The notes under the pieces are model-generated. The model saw only the letters and a program-made list of their open reading frames with translations. It ran no database searches and was not told the DNA's origin. DNA of 64,000 bases, taken from positions 1 through 64,000 of the forward strand of contig CAJUEJ010000014.1 in assembly GCA_910585435.1 (NCBI GenBank), read 5' to 3'. Each line of letters starts with the position of its first letter. Position 1 is the stretch's first letter. Below are positions 17,698 through 27,052 of this stretch, one piece after another. The translations under genes and the position numbers were made by a program. Origin of the DNA: an uncultured Hungatella sp. GTDB lineage: Bacteria; Bacillota; Clostridia; Lachnospirales; Lachnospiraceae.

Positions 17698-18207
17698 ATG
17701 TCTGAACAAGTCAACACCCAGGAGGTTCTGGATTTAGATATGGAAGAAACAGATGAGAGTTCTACCATAGAACGCTGCCTCACTTTCGATTCCGGAGACC
17801 TTATTCTTTATATCAGCACAAAGTACGTGATAGAAATTATCAATAATCATTCTATCACCACTCTTCCTTTAATGCCGCCTTATATTAAAGGCGTCATCAA
17901 TTTGAGAGGCCAGGTACTTCCAGTTGTGGATATTAAGCTGCGCATGGGTAACGGTGAGACAGATTACTCCTGCCAGCAGGACTCCTCCGATGAGCGGAGA
18001 CCATGTATTATTGTGTTGGACATTAATTCTATCTCCTTGGGAATTATCGTAGATTCCGTACGTCAGGTTATTGATATCGATCTGAAAAACGTACGTCCTA
18101 TCCCGCTTAAGCGTCAGCAAAAATTGCTGAACGGAATGGTAAATATGGAAGATGGCGGTGTCTATATGTCCATTGACTGTGAAGCCCTTTCTTTTGCTGA
18201 ACTTTGA
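17698..18207 (+). CDS. cheW: Chemotaxis coupling protein CheW
   Basis: 169 aa, a single CheW domain from ~20 (LTFDSGDLILYISTKYVIEI) with the family-typical PPYIKGVINLRGQVLPVVDI and GIIVDSVRQVIDI. It links receptors to CheA. AAAGGGAGGAATCAAAC precedes the ATG, 20 bp after cheA. The Asp/Glu-rich N-terminal extension (~15 residues) is slightly longer than in typical CheW. Confidence 0.95.
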   Translation: MSEQVNTQEVLDLDMEETDESSTIERCLTFDSGDLILYISTKYVIEIINNHSITTLPLMPPYIKGVINLRGQVLPVVDIKLRMGNGETDYSCQQDSSDERRPCIIVLDINSISLGIIVDSVRQVIDIDLKNVRPIPLKRQQKLLNGMVNMEDGGVYMSIDCEALSFAEL

Positions 18208-18245
18208 TTTTTTTAAAGCTCATTAACTAAGACCGAGGTGATTTG

Positions 18246-19064
18246 ATGCTGACCTTAACAGATCATGATTTTCAGCGTTTGTATGCTTACATCAAAAAAA
18301 ATTATGGTATTGATTTAAGCAAGAAAAAACAGCTTATTGTAAGCCGCCTTTCCAATTCCTTATCTTCCCAGGGGTATCATGATTTCTCCGCATATGTGGA
18401 TGAAATCACCTCCGGGCGGGATTCGGAGATGGTTACGGCCATGTTAAATAAGCTGACTACCAACTATACGTATTTTCTCAGGGAGGAAGAGCATTTCAAA
18501 TATCTTTGGGATGTGATTCTTCCTGATCTGGAGAAAAAGCATGCCAAGGATAAGAATCTTGCTATATGGAGTGCAGGCTGTTCCTCCGGTGAGGAGCCAT
18601 ACACGATTTCCATGTATTTAAAAGAATATTTTGGCGCACAGGCTTCCCAGTGGGATACCAGGATTCTTGCCACGGACATCTCCCAGAAAATTTTAAATAC
18701 GGCAATTCATGCCACCTATGGCGATGAGGGCATGTCCTCTCTCCCGCCTACCTGGAGACAGAAATATTTTGTAAAAGACGGAAGTGGTTCTTATACCGTT
18801 TCTCCGACCATCAAGCAGAATGTAATTTTCCGGACCTTCAACCTGATGGATTCCATTGCTTTCAAGAGAAAATTCGACCTGATTTTCTGCCGCAATGTAA
18901 TGATATATTTTGATCAGGCCACCAAGGATGCTCTTGTACGCCGTTTTTACAATGCTACGGTTCCCGGCGGACACCTGTTCATCGGACATTCCGAGGGACT
19001 CAACAAGGCTACCTGCCCTTATGAATATGTCAAGCCCGCTATTTACCGCAAAACAGACAAATAG
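18246..19064 (+). CDS. cheR: Chemotaxis methyltransferase CheR
   Basis: 272 aa. N-terminal all-helical CheR domain, then a SAM-binding methyltransferase fold with IWSAGCSSGEEPYTISM (motif I), ILATDIS, and FCRNVMIYFD. It methylates receptor glutamates. The start at 18246 (ATG) follows GAGGTG at good spacing; a TTG three bases earlier is less likely. Located 38 bp after cheW in the chemotaxis operon. Confidence 0.95.
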   Translation: MLTLTDHDFQRLYAYIKKNYGIDLSKKKQLIVSRLSNSLSSQGYHDFSAYVDEITSGRDSEMVTAMLNKLTTNYTYFLREEEHFKYLWDVILPDLEKKHAKDKNLAIWSAGCSSGEEPYTISMYLKEYFGAQASQWDTRILATDISQKILNTAIHATYGDEGMSSLPPTWRQKYFVKDGSGSYTVSPTIKQNVIFRTFNLMDSIAFKRKFDLIFCRNVMIYFDQATKDALVRRFYNATVPGGHLFIGHSEGLNKATCPYEYVKPAIYRKTDK

Positions 19065-19088
19065 CCCGGGAAGAAAGAAGGATTGATT

Positions 19089-20234
19089 ATGACGAAGAAG
19101 ATTCGTCTGATGATTGTAGACGATTCCATTGTTTTTCGAAGCTGGCTGATACAGAATCTCAGTGCGGATCCCCGTTTTGAGGTGGTTGGATATGCAGTCA
19201 ATGCTCTTGACGCCAAGAATAAGCTTCCTGCATTAAATCCGGATATTATGACTATGGACATCGAAATGCCGGGGATGACAGGATTGGAATTTCTCAAAGA
19301 GGTTCTGCCCACTCACCCGGTTCCCGTAATCCTGGTTTCGTCTCTGAACGTAAGAGTATTTGATGCACTGGCTGCAGGAGCCATTGATTTTGTGCGTAAA
19401 CCAGGCATGGAGGAAGGCAGCAAGGAGACATTTTTAGCAACTCTTAAATCCAAACTGTCCGTGGGCGCCAATGCCCGGGTACGCCTTCCCGGATCCTATG
19501 GCTCTGTCGGACACAGCAGTACGGTCTCTTCGTCCGCTACTGCTTCTTCTGTTGTTTCCGCTGCATCCCTCTCGCACATATCTGCCGCATCAGTTGCCAC
19601 CTCCACATCAGGCGCCTCACCGGCAGGTTTTGCACGGACACCCTTTATGAATTCCGGCATCGATTTGATTGCCATCGGCGCTTCCACCGGGGGAACAGAG
19701 GCTATCCTGGAAGTAGTCCGGCAGTTTCCGGCCAGGATGCCGGGAATCGTAATTACCCAGCATATGCCCTCCGGCTTTACGTCCATGTACGCAGAGCGCC
19801 TGAATCGTCTGTGTAAGCTAGAAGTAAAAGAAGCGGCTCACGGCGATAAAGTTCAGCCTGGCCTAATTCTTCTGGCTCCCGGCGGCCTGCAGATGCGTGT
19901 CGTCCGTATGGGTACCGGCTATTCCGTCAGCTGCACCAATGAAGCCAAGGTCAGCGGTCACCGTCCTTCCGTAGACGTACTGTTTGACTCCGTTGCCGCC
20001 AATGTAAAGAACAGGGCCATCGGTGTCATTCTTACGGGCATGGGGGCGGACGGCGCCATGGGTATGCTCCGTATGAGAAAAGCAGGCGCTTATACCATCG
20101 GACAGGATAAAGAGACCTGTGTTGTCTACGGGATGCCTATGGAGGCATATAAAATCGGCGGAGTCTGCCAGCAGGCGGCCTTGAGTACGATTCCCCAGGT
20201 GGTATTATCCCGCCTGGCCCAGGCAAAGGCGTAG
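19089..20234 (+). CDS. cheB: Chemotaxis response regulator / methylesterase CheB
   Basis: 381 aa. Receiver domain with Asp11, Asp12 and phospho-acceptor Asp57 (MTMDIEMPGMTG), a Ser/Ala/Thr-rich linker (~145-180), and the methylesterase domain with catalytic Ser in IGASTGGTEAI, His in TQHMPSGFTS and Asp in TGMGADGAMGM. It demethylates or deamidates receptor glutamates when phosphorylated by CheA. The start at 19089 follows AGAAGGA; a TTG two codons earlier is an alternative. Last recognised che gene of the operon. Confidence 0.95.
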   Translation: MTKKIRLMIVDDSIVFRSWLIQNLSADPRFEVVGYAVNALDAKNKLPALNPDIMTMDIEMPGMTGLEFLKEVLPTHPVPVILVSSLNVRVFDALAAGAIDFVRKPGMEEGSKETFLATLKSKLSVGANARVRLPGSYGSVGHSSTVSSSATASSVVSAASLSHISAASVATSTSGASPAGFARTPFMNSGIDLIAIGASTGGTEAILEVVRQFPARMPGIVITQHMPSGFTSMYAERLNRLCKLEVKEAAHGDKVQPGLILLAPGGLQMRVVRMGTGYSVSCTNEAKVSGHRPSVDVLFDSVAANVKNRAIGVILTGMGADGAMGMLRMRKAGAYTIGQDKETCVVYGMPMEAYKIGGVCQQAALSTIPQVVLSRLAQAKA

Positions 20235-20287
20235 GAGCCCGGAACGATTAATCAGAAGTTTGACTTATATAGAGGAAGAAGCGAAAC

Positions 20288-21310
20288 GTGCCAGGACAGA
20301 AAAGACGAACAAAAGGTAAAAAAACCGAATTAAAATCAGGAAAGCAGGGGAATGATCCTGCTTTCCGTTTTTCTGTGGAAGATATTGCCAACATGCATGA
20401 CAGCCGCAATCAAAAGAGCAGAACAGAAAAACTCATAACAGGCGGAATTACGTTTACGGTTCTCTCTATCATAATCAGCCTGTTCATCTATTTCAACCCC
20501 TCTTCTCCGGAAGCCTTCACGTCCATGGCAGGCCGTGTCTACAAGCAGGCCGTATCCCAGGTGGGAAGGCTCAGGGCCGTTCTTCTTGGAAGTCTGATGG
20601 AAGATTTCCTTGCTGTGGAAAAAGATATTTTGGTAAAGCTGGAGGAAATGGCTGCTCTCAGAGAGGTGACAGAGATAATTTCTTATATTGACCATACATC
20701 TGAATTGGGGGATATCTCCAGATTCAATGCGGAACCTGTGTTCCCCATACAGGAGGATGCCATATATACCTGTATGCTGGATACAGCTATGGGCCCTCTT
20801 CTCTACTACAGCCAGGGAGATGTCCGCTGGAAAGACTATCTGTACGGAGGCGCAGACCCTATCAGCCGCTATGGCTGCGGCCCTGTCTGCGCTGCCATGG
20901 TGATCAACAGCTTCTCTTCCACCAGTGTAACCCCTGTGGAGATTGCTGAATGGTCCCTTGCCAATGGCTGCTACGCCCCCCAGAGCGGATCCTATCACAG
21001 CCTGATCCCCAACAGCATTTCCGCCTACGGCCTCCAGGTAGACAGCGTCACCGATCGTTCCGCAGAAAATGCCGCTGAGCTTCTGCGCAGCGGCCACATC
21101 CTGGTAGCCCTCATGGGGCAAGGAAGCCTGACACAGAACGGGCATTTTATCATCATAGCCCAGCTCTGCGATAACGGAAATGTCTATATCGCAGATCCGG
21201 CAAGCTATGAAAACTGTACCAAAGAATGGAATTTGGAACAGCTGATGAAGGAGCTGAAGCGAAGCTATGATAATGGGGGGCCTTTGTGGGCGGTGTCGTA
21301 TCAGAGCTGA
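20288..21310 (+). CDS. Membrane-anchored C39-like cysteine peptidase
   Basis: 340 aa starting at GTG with AGAGGAAG upstream. Basic cytoplasmic N-terminus (~1-56), one transmembrane segment ~57-75 (LITGGITFTVLSIIISLFIYF), then an extracellular part ending in a papain-like C39_2 domain: ISRYGCGPVCAAMVINSF with the catalytic Cys, GHFIIIAQ with the His, and IADPAS with the Asp. The substrate is unknown; such proteins cleave peptides or act in wall turnover. It lies 53 bp after cheB in the same direction and may belong to the SigD operon. Its stop directly abuts the convergent glycosyltransferase stop. Confidence 0.75.
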   Translation: MPGQKRRTKGKKTELKSGKQGNDPAFRFSVEDIANMHDSRNQKSRTEKLITGGITFTVLSIIISLFIYFNPSSPEAFTSMAGRVYKQAVSQVGRLRAVLLGSLMEDFLAVEKDILVKLEEMAALREVTEIISYIDHTSELGDISRFNAEPVFPIQEDAIYTCMLDTAMGPLLYYSQGDVRWKDYLYGGADPISRYGCGPVCAAMVINSFSSTSVTPVEIAEWSLANGCYAPQSGSYHSLIPNSISAYGLQVDSVTDRSAENAAELLRSGHILVALMGQGSLTQNGHFIIIAQLCDNGNVYIADPASYENCTKEWNLEQLMKELKRSYDNGGPLWAVSYQS

Positions 21311-23926
21311 CTATTGCTGTCGAATCATCTCTAAAATTTTGTCTGTACAATCTGTCCAGGTATATTTCTCTGCTATCTTTTTATATCCGTTCTCAATAAT
21401 CGTTTCTGCCAGATCCATATCTGTCAGCAAACGATTTACTATCGCCGGAAGGCGATCCAGCTGTTTTAAATCATACAGAGCAATATCCTTTCCATCTGTA
21501 AAATTCGCATCTATCCATGTACTGGAATCTGTAAGTGGTACGGAGCGCTGCAACAAAGTATTAAAAATCCGATCATGGGTTCCCGCTTTGAACCAGGGCA
21601 TAACATTCAGGTTGATTTTGGCGTCAGCCATGTAGGAAAGAGTCTTTCCATAGGGAATCCTGTCATTAATATGGCAGACATTCGGGCAGTTGACAGACGG
21701 ATGATCTTCCCAGCCCCGCCCCAGAAGATACAGACGAAAACCGGATTCTGCCAGAGTTTTTACCACCTGTCCTCTGTAATACATGCGAACCGCCCAGTCC
21801 AGAGAGTCTGCACAGTACATCAGAGATTTCATCAAATCATCGGAAACAGCCCAGCCCAGCTTCTTTGCTGTAGCAAGGATTGCCTGCTCTACGGTCATAC
21901 TGCTGTCCTTTAAAAGGTGTTCGTAAGCATATCTGTAAAATGAATGAATTCCTTTATCCCCTGGAAACGTCTGGTTTAATTCCACATCCAGATCAGAAAG
22001 CTTTTTCTCAGGCGGATAGTAGGTTGCCGGGAACAGAATATCATATTTCCTGTCTTTATATGGAATAACAGAAATATCCTTCTGAGGCATAACACCTGCA
22101 TGAGGCATAAAAAATACCTGAGGCGTGGTTTTCCCATAATACTTCTTTACATATTCCACATGATCCATATCACAGCACAACAAAATATATTTTTCAGAAT
22201 GCTTCTCCAATGCAGAGTGAATCCTCGTAGGTGCATCCATTAAAATATCTACAACTACAGCCTTATGTTGATTCCAGATATCAATCGCCAGGTCTGTCCT
22301 GACACCCAATGCATCGAAGCAGATAGCCGCATCTACATCCCGAGATATAAACTCATTGAAATATGCATAGGAATGCAAATCTTCCTCTGGAACATTGTTA
22401 CGCAAATCCACAATGAAGGTCTCATGACCTCTTTCCCTTAATTGTTCATCAAGGCGATCCGTAAAAAAATTGAAGGATTCCACCTCTGAATAGAAGAGAA
22501 CAATCCGCAGCTTCCGTTTTACCTTCGGTTCCTGCCTTTCTTTCAGCCCTTTCTGCTCCCCCAGACTCTCCTGCCCTTTCAGCTTCTCCTGCTCAAGCGC
22601 CCTGTCAACAGCTGCCATCTCTTCCGGGGTAAACAGTTTTCGCATTACCTTCACCAGGTCTTCATATCCGGAGGCCATAGCTGCTCTCAGCACAAAAAGC
22701 CGATCCTTCAGCGATTGGAAATTATAGAAGGACTTTTGGAGAAATGCCGCTACCTGCATAGCCCCCTGCTCCCCCATCCTGGCCGTACTCTCATCTCTTC
22801 GAAATGCAGTCAGCATCACCACAAGAGTACTCATCAGATAATGGTCTTCCTTCAAAAGTGCGGTTGTAAATCGAATGCACTCTGACAAATTTCCATTGTT
22901 AAAGCAGCACATAGCCAGCATCTCATAAGTCCTCATAATATTCCCGGCCAGCATCTCGGACTTAGCCATATTCCCATACTGCTCCAATATCTCCAGGGCC
23001 CTGCGCAAGTATTTTTCCCCCATCTGAGAATTTCCGTGAGTTGCAAAATACTGGCCTACCATATAGTCAAAATTTCCTTCTTTAGGCATGGCTTTTATAG
23101 CCTGTTCATAGATCTCCATAATTCCGGCTTCATCCGGCTGGGGAAGGAAGGTAAGAAGCTGAAGAAGCCGCATATAAATCTCGGCAGCCATGGTCTGGTT
23201 TTCCCTCAAATGTTTCGGCATCAGGGAAATTCCCTTCCGATACGCCTTTTCCGCCTCAGCATAATCCCTTACTGCATCATATTCATTGCCCAGATATCCC
23301 CACATCTCCCATTCATCTGGATGATCTGCAAGCTCTGCCTGTATCAGCTTTAAATTCCGTTTGCTTTCTTTTTTTCCTGTATATGCTTTTCCGCTGTAAC
23401 CAGTATGGAAAATTGGTAATTCATTTACAAGATTAAGCACGTTTAGAAGATGTCCGTTTACTGTCAGATACTCATGAACCCTTCTTTTATATCTCATAGT
23501 AGGATGATTGCGGAAAATACGTATCTGCGTATCCGCCGATGTGATCTTGCCCTCATCATCCAGATGAATCCACCCGGTGGCAATTCCGTCACAGACGGTA
23601 CCATCCGCTTTTTCTATGACAGGAAGCAGTTTTTTAGCATCCTCCGGGAGAAAATACTCATCCGCATCTAAAAAAGCAATCCACTCATATCTTGCTTTTT
23701 CAATAGCAAAATTTTTAGCGGCGGCGAAATCATCAATCCAAGGAAAATAATACACAGACGCCCCCATAGACTTGGCAATCTCTACTGTCCTGTCTGTAGA
23801 GCCTGTGTCTACCACAATCTGCTCTGACACAATTCCTTTTCCCCAGGAAAGAGCCTTCTCTATATTTTTTTCTTCGTTCTTTACAATCATACATTGAGAA
23901 ATTCTTATATTCCTGTTCCTTTTCAT
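21311..23926 (-). CDS. Bifunctional GT2-TPR-CgeB-like glycosyltransferase
   Basis: 871 aa. Residues ~8-230 are a SunS-like GT2 domain (ISQCMIVKNEEKNIEKAL, VVDTGSTDRTVEIA, FLDADEYFLPED with the DxD-type metal site); ~230-420 are TPR-like helices; after a charged linker (~455-480) a second, GT-B-like half of the DUF3880/CgeB type follows (CFDALGVRTDLAIDIWNQ, FMPHAGV, YLLGRGW, FNTLLQRSVPL). The N-terminal half is paralogous to the two following genes. The neighbouring flagellin array and lack of other obvious targets suggest flagellin O-glycosylation; GT2 proteins of this family can also modify Cys. The ATG follows GGAACAGG. It is the last gene of the trio. Confidence 0.8.
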   Translation of the reverse strand: MKRNRNIRISQCMIVKNEEKNIEKALSWGKGIVSEQIVVDTGSTDRTVEIAKSMGASVYYFPWIDDFAAAKNFAIEKARYEWIAFLDADEYFLPEDAKKLLPVIEKADGTVCDGIATGWIHLDDEGKITSADTQIRIFRNHPTMRYKRRVHEYLTVNGHLLNVLNLVNELPIFHTGYSGKAYTGKKESKRNLKLIQAELADHPDEWEMWGYLGNEYDAVRDYAEAEKAYRKGISLMPKHLRENQTMAAEIYMRLLQLLTFLPQPDEAGIMEIYEQAIKAMPKEGNFDYMVGQYFATHGNSQMGEKYLRRALEILEQYGNMAKSEMLAGNIMRTYEMLAMCCFNNGNLSECIRFTTALLKEDHYLMSTLVVMLTAFRRDESTARMGEQGAMQVAAFLQKSFYNFQSLKDRLFVLRAAMASGYEDLVKVMRKLFTPEEMAAVDRALEQEKLKGQESLGEQKGLKERQEPKVKRKLRIVLFYSEVESFNFFTDRLDEQLRERGHETFIVDLRNNVPEEDLHSYAYFNEFISRDVDAAICFDALGVRTDLAIDIWNQHKAVVVDILMDAPTRIHSALEKHSEKYILLCCDMDHVEYVKKYYGKTTPQVFFMPHAGVMPQKDISVIPYKDRKYDILFPATYYPPEKKLSDLDVELNQTFPGDKGIHSFYRYAYEHLLKDSSMTVEQAILATAKKLGWAVSDDLMKSLMYCADSLDWAVRMYYRGQVVKTLAESGFRLYLLGRGWEDHPSVNCPNVCHINDRIPYGKTLSYMADAKINLNVMPWFKAGTHDRIFNTLLQRSVPLTDSSTWIDANFTDGKDIALYDLKQLDRLPAIVNRLLTDMDLAETIIENGYKKIAEKYTWTDCTDKILEMIRQQ

Positions 23927-23939
23927 AGACCTGTTCCTT

Positions 23940-25283
23940 TCAGCTTCGCCTTAAAGCCCTGTCCACAGCCGCTAGTTCATCCGGACTGAACATTTCTCTG
24001 ATAACCTGAATCAATTCAGGATATCCTGCCGCCATGGCTGCTTTGAGCACAAACAGTCTGTCCTTTAATGTATTTAAATCATAGAAGGAGTTTCCTAAAA
24101 ATGAAGCCACCTCCACCGCACCTTTTCTTCCTTTTTTCATTGTCTGCTCATCCTGATAAAATGTCTTGATAAGCACCATAGCCGTACTCATCAGATACGG
24201 ATCCTCTTTTAAAAGCACTGTAGTAAATTTCACGCAGCCAGCCATATCCTTATTGTTATAGCAGCACACGGCCAGCAGCTCATAAGCTCTCCGGATTTCC
24301 CCGCTGAGCATCATGGATTTGGCAGTAGTTCCGCATCTTTCTATGATTTCAAGAGCCCGGCGCAGATATTTTTCCGCCTCCACAAACTCTCCGCAGGCAG
24401 CAAAATATTTCCCTACAATATAGTCATAGTCCGCCTCCTCCGGCCAATTTTTCGTAGCCATCTGATAGACTTCCATGATAGAGCTTATCTGCGGATTAGG
24501 CCGGTTGATCTGCACCTCCAGAAGACGCAGCGCAGTTATGGACGTAGCCACATCATAGCTTTTCCTCTCCGATTCCGGCATAAGCTCCATAGCCTTCCTG
24601 AATGCCCTATCCGCCTCATCCCAGTCCGCTGTACATTCGTATTCCTGCCCAAGGTATCCCCACATTTCAAAATCGTCAGGATTCTCCTGAATCTCTTCCA
24701 GAATCAGCTTCAGATTCCTCCCGCTTTTCTTGTCACTCTCCATCTCCCCATATCCGGTATGATACATGGAAAGCTCCTCCACCGCATCCGCCATCTGGAT
24801 CAGACGGCCGTCAGTAAAGGTAAGAAACTCATGGATTCGCCTCTTATATCTCAGCTTAGGCATATTGCGGAAAACACGGCACTGGGTATTGATCGCCATC
24901 ACCTTCCCCTGATTATCTACATTGACACGCCCTGTCAAAAGAGCCTGAAATTTAGTCTCATGAAGAGAACGCACATAATACAAAAGCTTCGCGGCATCAT
25001 CCGGAAGAAAATATTCATCTGCATCCAAAAATACGATCCATTCATAATTAGCCTTCTCTATAGCGAAATTTTTGGCTGCGGCAAAATCGTCAATCCAATC
25101 AAAATGATATATTTTGGCTCCCATCCGTGTCGCAATCTCCACCGTCCTGTCTGTAGAACCAGTATCCACCACGATCTGTTCGGCCACAATCTTTTTCCCC
25201 CAGGAAAGGGCCCGTTCAATATCCTTTTCCTCGTTTTTTACTATCATACACTGAGATATCCTTGCTCTGCCTCGTCCTCTCAA
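23940..25283 (-). CDS. SunS-like GT2-TPR glycosyltransferase
   Basis: 447 aa, TTG start with GAGGTGG upstream. GT2 domain at ~7-230 (ISQCMIVKNEEKDIERAL, VVDTGSTDRTVEIATRMG, FLDADEYFLPDD), then TPR-like helices to the C-terminus (YLGQEYECTADWDEADRAF, KYFAACGEFVEAEKYLRRAL). The C-terminal block LKDRLFVLKAAMAAGYPELIQ is shared with its two neighbours, indicating tandem duplication. It probably glycosylates a protein in the cytoplasm, flagellin being the local candidate. Thirteen bp separate it from the next gene. Confidence 0.82.
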   Translation of the reverse strand: MRGRGRARISQCMIVKNEEKDIERALSWGKKIVAEQIVVDTGSTDRTVEIATRMGAKIYHFDWIDDFAAAKNFAIEKANYEWIVFLDADEYFLPDDAAKLLYYVRSLHETKFQALLTGRVNVDNQGKVMAINTQCRVFRNMPKLRYKRRIHEFLTFTDGRLIQMADAVEELSMYHTGYGEMESDKKSGRNLKLILEEIQENPDDFEMWGYLGQEYECTADWDEADRAFRKAMELMPESERKSYDVATSITALRLLEVQINRPNPQISSIMEVYQMATKNWPEEADYDYIVGKYFAACGEFVEAEKYLRRALEIIERCGTTAKSMMLSGEIRRAYELLAVCCYNNKDMAGCVKFTTVLLKEDPYLMSTAMVLIKTFYQDEQTMKKGRKGAVEVASFLGNSFYDLNTLKDRLFVLKAAMAAGYPELIQVIREMFSPDELAAVDRALRRS

Positions 25284-25339
25284 CGTTCCACCTCTTTCTT
25301 TGAAAAAAATATTTATTTTCCGTCATCTTTTTGTCTGCT

Positions 25340-26710
25340 TTATATCCCCAGCCTGCTTCTCTCCTCCAGGGTAAAGAAATGATTCAGGCTATATGCCGCA
25401 AATCCGCTGCAATCCGACTTCTGTGCCGTTTTAACAAGAAACAGCCTGTCTTTTAGAGAGGAGAAATCATATATTTGAGCAAAAAATTCCGCCACAGCCT
25501 GATATTCTTTTGATTCTGCCGGCTTATCTGAACTCCTCCTGTATTCTTTCTCTGTTTCTTGCTCTGTTCTTTCATCCGAAAGCAATGTCTTCAAGATTCT
25601 GGATAACACAGCCATCCCATATTTGTTATACTTCAAATATGTAACTCCATAGCTGACACACTTCTGTCTCTCTTCTGCCTCATAGCAGCATCGCACTAAA
25701 AGGTCATAGGCCGCCAGAAGGTCTCCGGCCAACAGAAGTGCTTTGTTATTGCAGCCATAGGTATCCAGTTTCTTGATAGCTGTCTCCAGATAACGGATGG
25801 CCTCCTTTGCCTGCCCCTGAGAAGCAAAAAAACGGGCGACAATGTAGTCAAAATCTGCCTCCTGAGGAAGAAGCTTCACTGCCTGACTATGGATTTCTTT
25901 TAAATCCTCCCAGACCGCGCCTTCTCTCTCCGCCAGAAGCTTTAAAAGCTTGGAAAATGTAACTGCGCTTCGCTGATCAAACTCACTCAGCTGAGAAGGC
26001 ATATACTCTACCGCCTGCCGATACCATGTTTCCGCTTCCGAGTAATCGCCGTCACCGACACACTCATCTCCCATATATCCCAACATTTCACAACTTTTAG
26101 GATGATCCTCCAGTTCCTTCAAAATCAGACGACGATTCCTTCCTTTTTTAGCCTGACTATCCAGCACCTTCCTCTGGTATCCTGTGTGAAAAATGGATAT
26201 ATCCTTCGTTAAGTCTCCGATATAAAGCTCTCTTCCGTTTATGGACTCCAACTGTTCATGAATTCTTCTCCGATACCTCAGCTCCAGCGTATTGCGGAAA
26301 AAACGGATCAGCGTAGCTGAGGAAGAAATATTTCCCTCATCGTCAAGGTTCAGGCAGCCTGTGGAAATGCCGTCAAACTTACCTGCCGGAAGCCCTTTCA
26401 ATACATTATAAAGCTTTTTTGCATCCTCTGGCATCAGATACTCATCTGCATCTAAAAAAGCGATCCAGTCTCCCTTTGCCTGTTCAAGAGCGTAATTTTT
26501 CGCCGCCGCAAAATCATCTGTCCATGGAAAAGAGAAAATTTTTGCTCCCGCCTTCTTTGCCAATTCCACTGTCCTGTCTGTAGAACCAGTATCCACCACG
26601 ATCTGCTCCCACATAATATCCTTTCCCCAGGACAGCGCCCTCTCTATATTGCTTTCCTCATTTTTCACAATCAAACACTGAGATATCCGAAGCTTTTTTC
26701 CTGCCGTCAA
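25340..26710 (-). CDS. SunS-like GT2-TPR glycosyltransferase
   Basis: 456 aa from a TTG at 26710, chosen because AAAGGAGG lies six bases upstream. The frame is open to an ATG at 26788, which would add a hydrophobic stretch but has no ribosome-binding site. GT2 domain (LRISQCLIVKNEESNIERAL, VVDTGSTDRTVELA, FLDADEYLMPED), then TPR-like repeats (YMGDECVGDGDYSEAETWY, FFASQGQAKEAIRYLETA). First gene of the trio; a likely promoter and a structured leader are upstream. Third paralogue, more divergent in its C-terminus. Confidence 0.82.
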   Translation of the reverse strand: MTAGKKLRISQCLIVKNEESNIERALSWGKDIMWEQIVVDTGSTDRTVELAKKAGAKIFSFPWTDDFAAAKNYALEQAKGDWIAFLDADEYLMPEDAKKLYNVLKGLPAGKFDGISTGCLNLDDEGNISSSATLIRFFRNTLELRYRRRIHEQLESINGRELYIGDLTKDISIFHTGYQRKVLDSQAKKGRNRRLILKELEDHPKSCEMLGYMGDECVGDGDYSEAETWYRQAVEYMPSQLSEFDQRSAVTFSKLLKLLAEREGAVWEDLKEIHSQAVKLLPQEADFDYIVARFFASQGQAKEAIRYLETAIKKLDTYGCNNKALLLAGDLLAAYDLLVRCCYEAEERQKCVSYGVTYLKYNKYGMAVLSRILKTLLSDERTEQETEKEYRRSSDKPAESKEYQAVAEFFAQIYDFSSLKDRLFLVKTAQKSDCSGFAAYSLNHFFTLEERSRLGI

Positions 26711-26815
26711 ACTGATTCCTCCTTTGCTGACATGGGTGCCTGAAATTACAAAAATTAAGGCCCAGCAGATGCCGAACCTGAAAATCATGACATTTTATAC
26801 TGCTTTATCAATGCT

Positions 26816-26846
26816 CTTTATCGCTGATAAAGCCTTCTACGGCTTT
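26816..26846 (-). promoter_or_regulatory. Overlapping hairpins in the glycosyltransferase leader
   Basis: Within the ~150-nt leader of the GT trio two short perfect hairpins share bases: AAAGCC GTAGAA GGCTTT (26829-26846) and CTTTATC AGC GATAAAG (26816-26832). They cannot form at the same time. A third GATAAAG copy occurs downstream near 26803-26809. Regulatory function is inferred only. Confidence 0.35.
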
Positions 26847-26871
26847 TCGATACCAAAATCAGATATATTTT

Positions 26872-26901
26872 ATTATACCATCTTTTATGCTTTTGTGCCA
26901 G
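26872..26901 (-). promoter_or_regulatory. Probable SigA promoter (extended -10) of glycosyltransferase trio
   Basis: Minus strand TGG-TATAAT (TATAAT at 26872-26877, with the TG of an extended -10), CTGGCA at 26896-26901 as a weak -35 at 18 bp. Unlike the flagellin genes it shows no SigD motif. Confidence 0.6.
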
Positions 26902-26960
26902 ATATATTTCCTTGTTCTTATTGTTATGTTTTGTGTTTTTGTGTTATGTATTTAGAGTCG

Positions 26961-27018
26961 ATACTTAAAAGAGATACCTTCCGCTTTATTGATAGGGGAA
27001 GGTATCTCTTTTAAGTAT
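26961..27018. terminator. Strong bidirectional terminator between GT trio and flagellin array
   Basis: A perfect 22-bp inverted repeat (ATACTTAAAAGAGATACCTT + CC at 26961-26982; its complement at 26997-27018) around a 14-base loop. T-runs are within the arms on both strands. It lies 35 bases after the end of the flagellin pseudogene. Confidence 0.85.
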
Positions 27019-27052
27019 GGTTCAAAAATTCATTTTATACTGTGTTATTTGA

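Noticed and set aside
26711..26788. Hydrophobic N-terminal extension of the GT2 at 25340
   Set aside because: The upstream ATG has no ribosome-binding site, whereas the TTG at 26710 has AAAGGAGG; SunS-like proteins are cytosolic.
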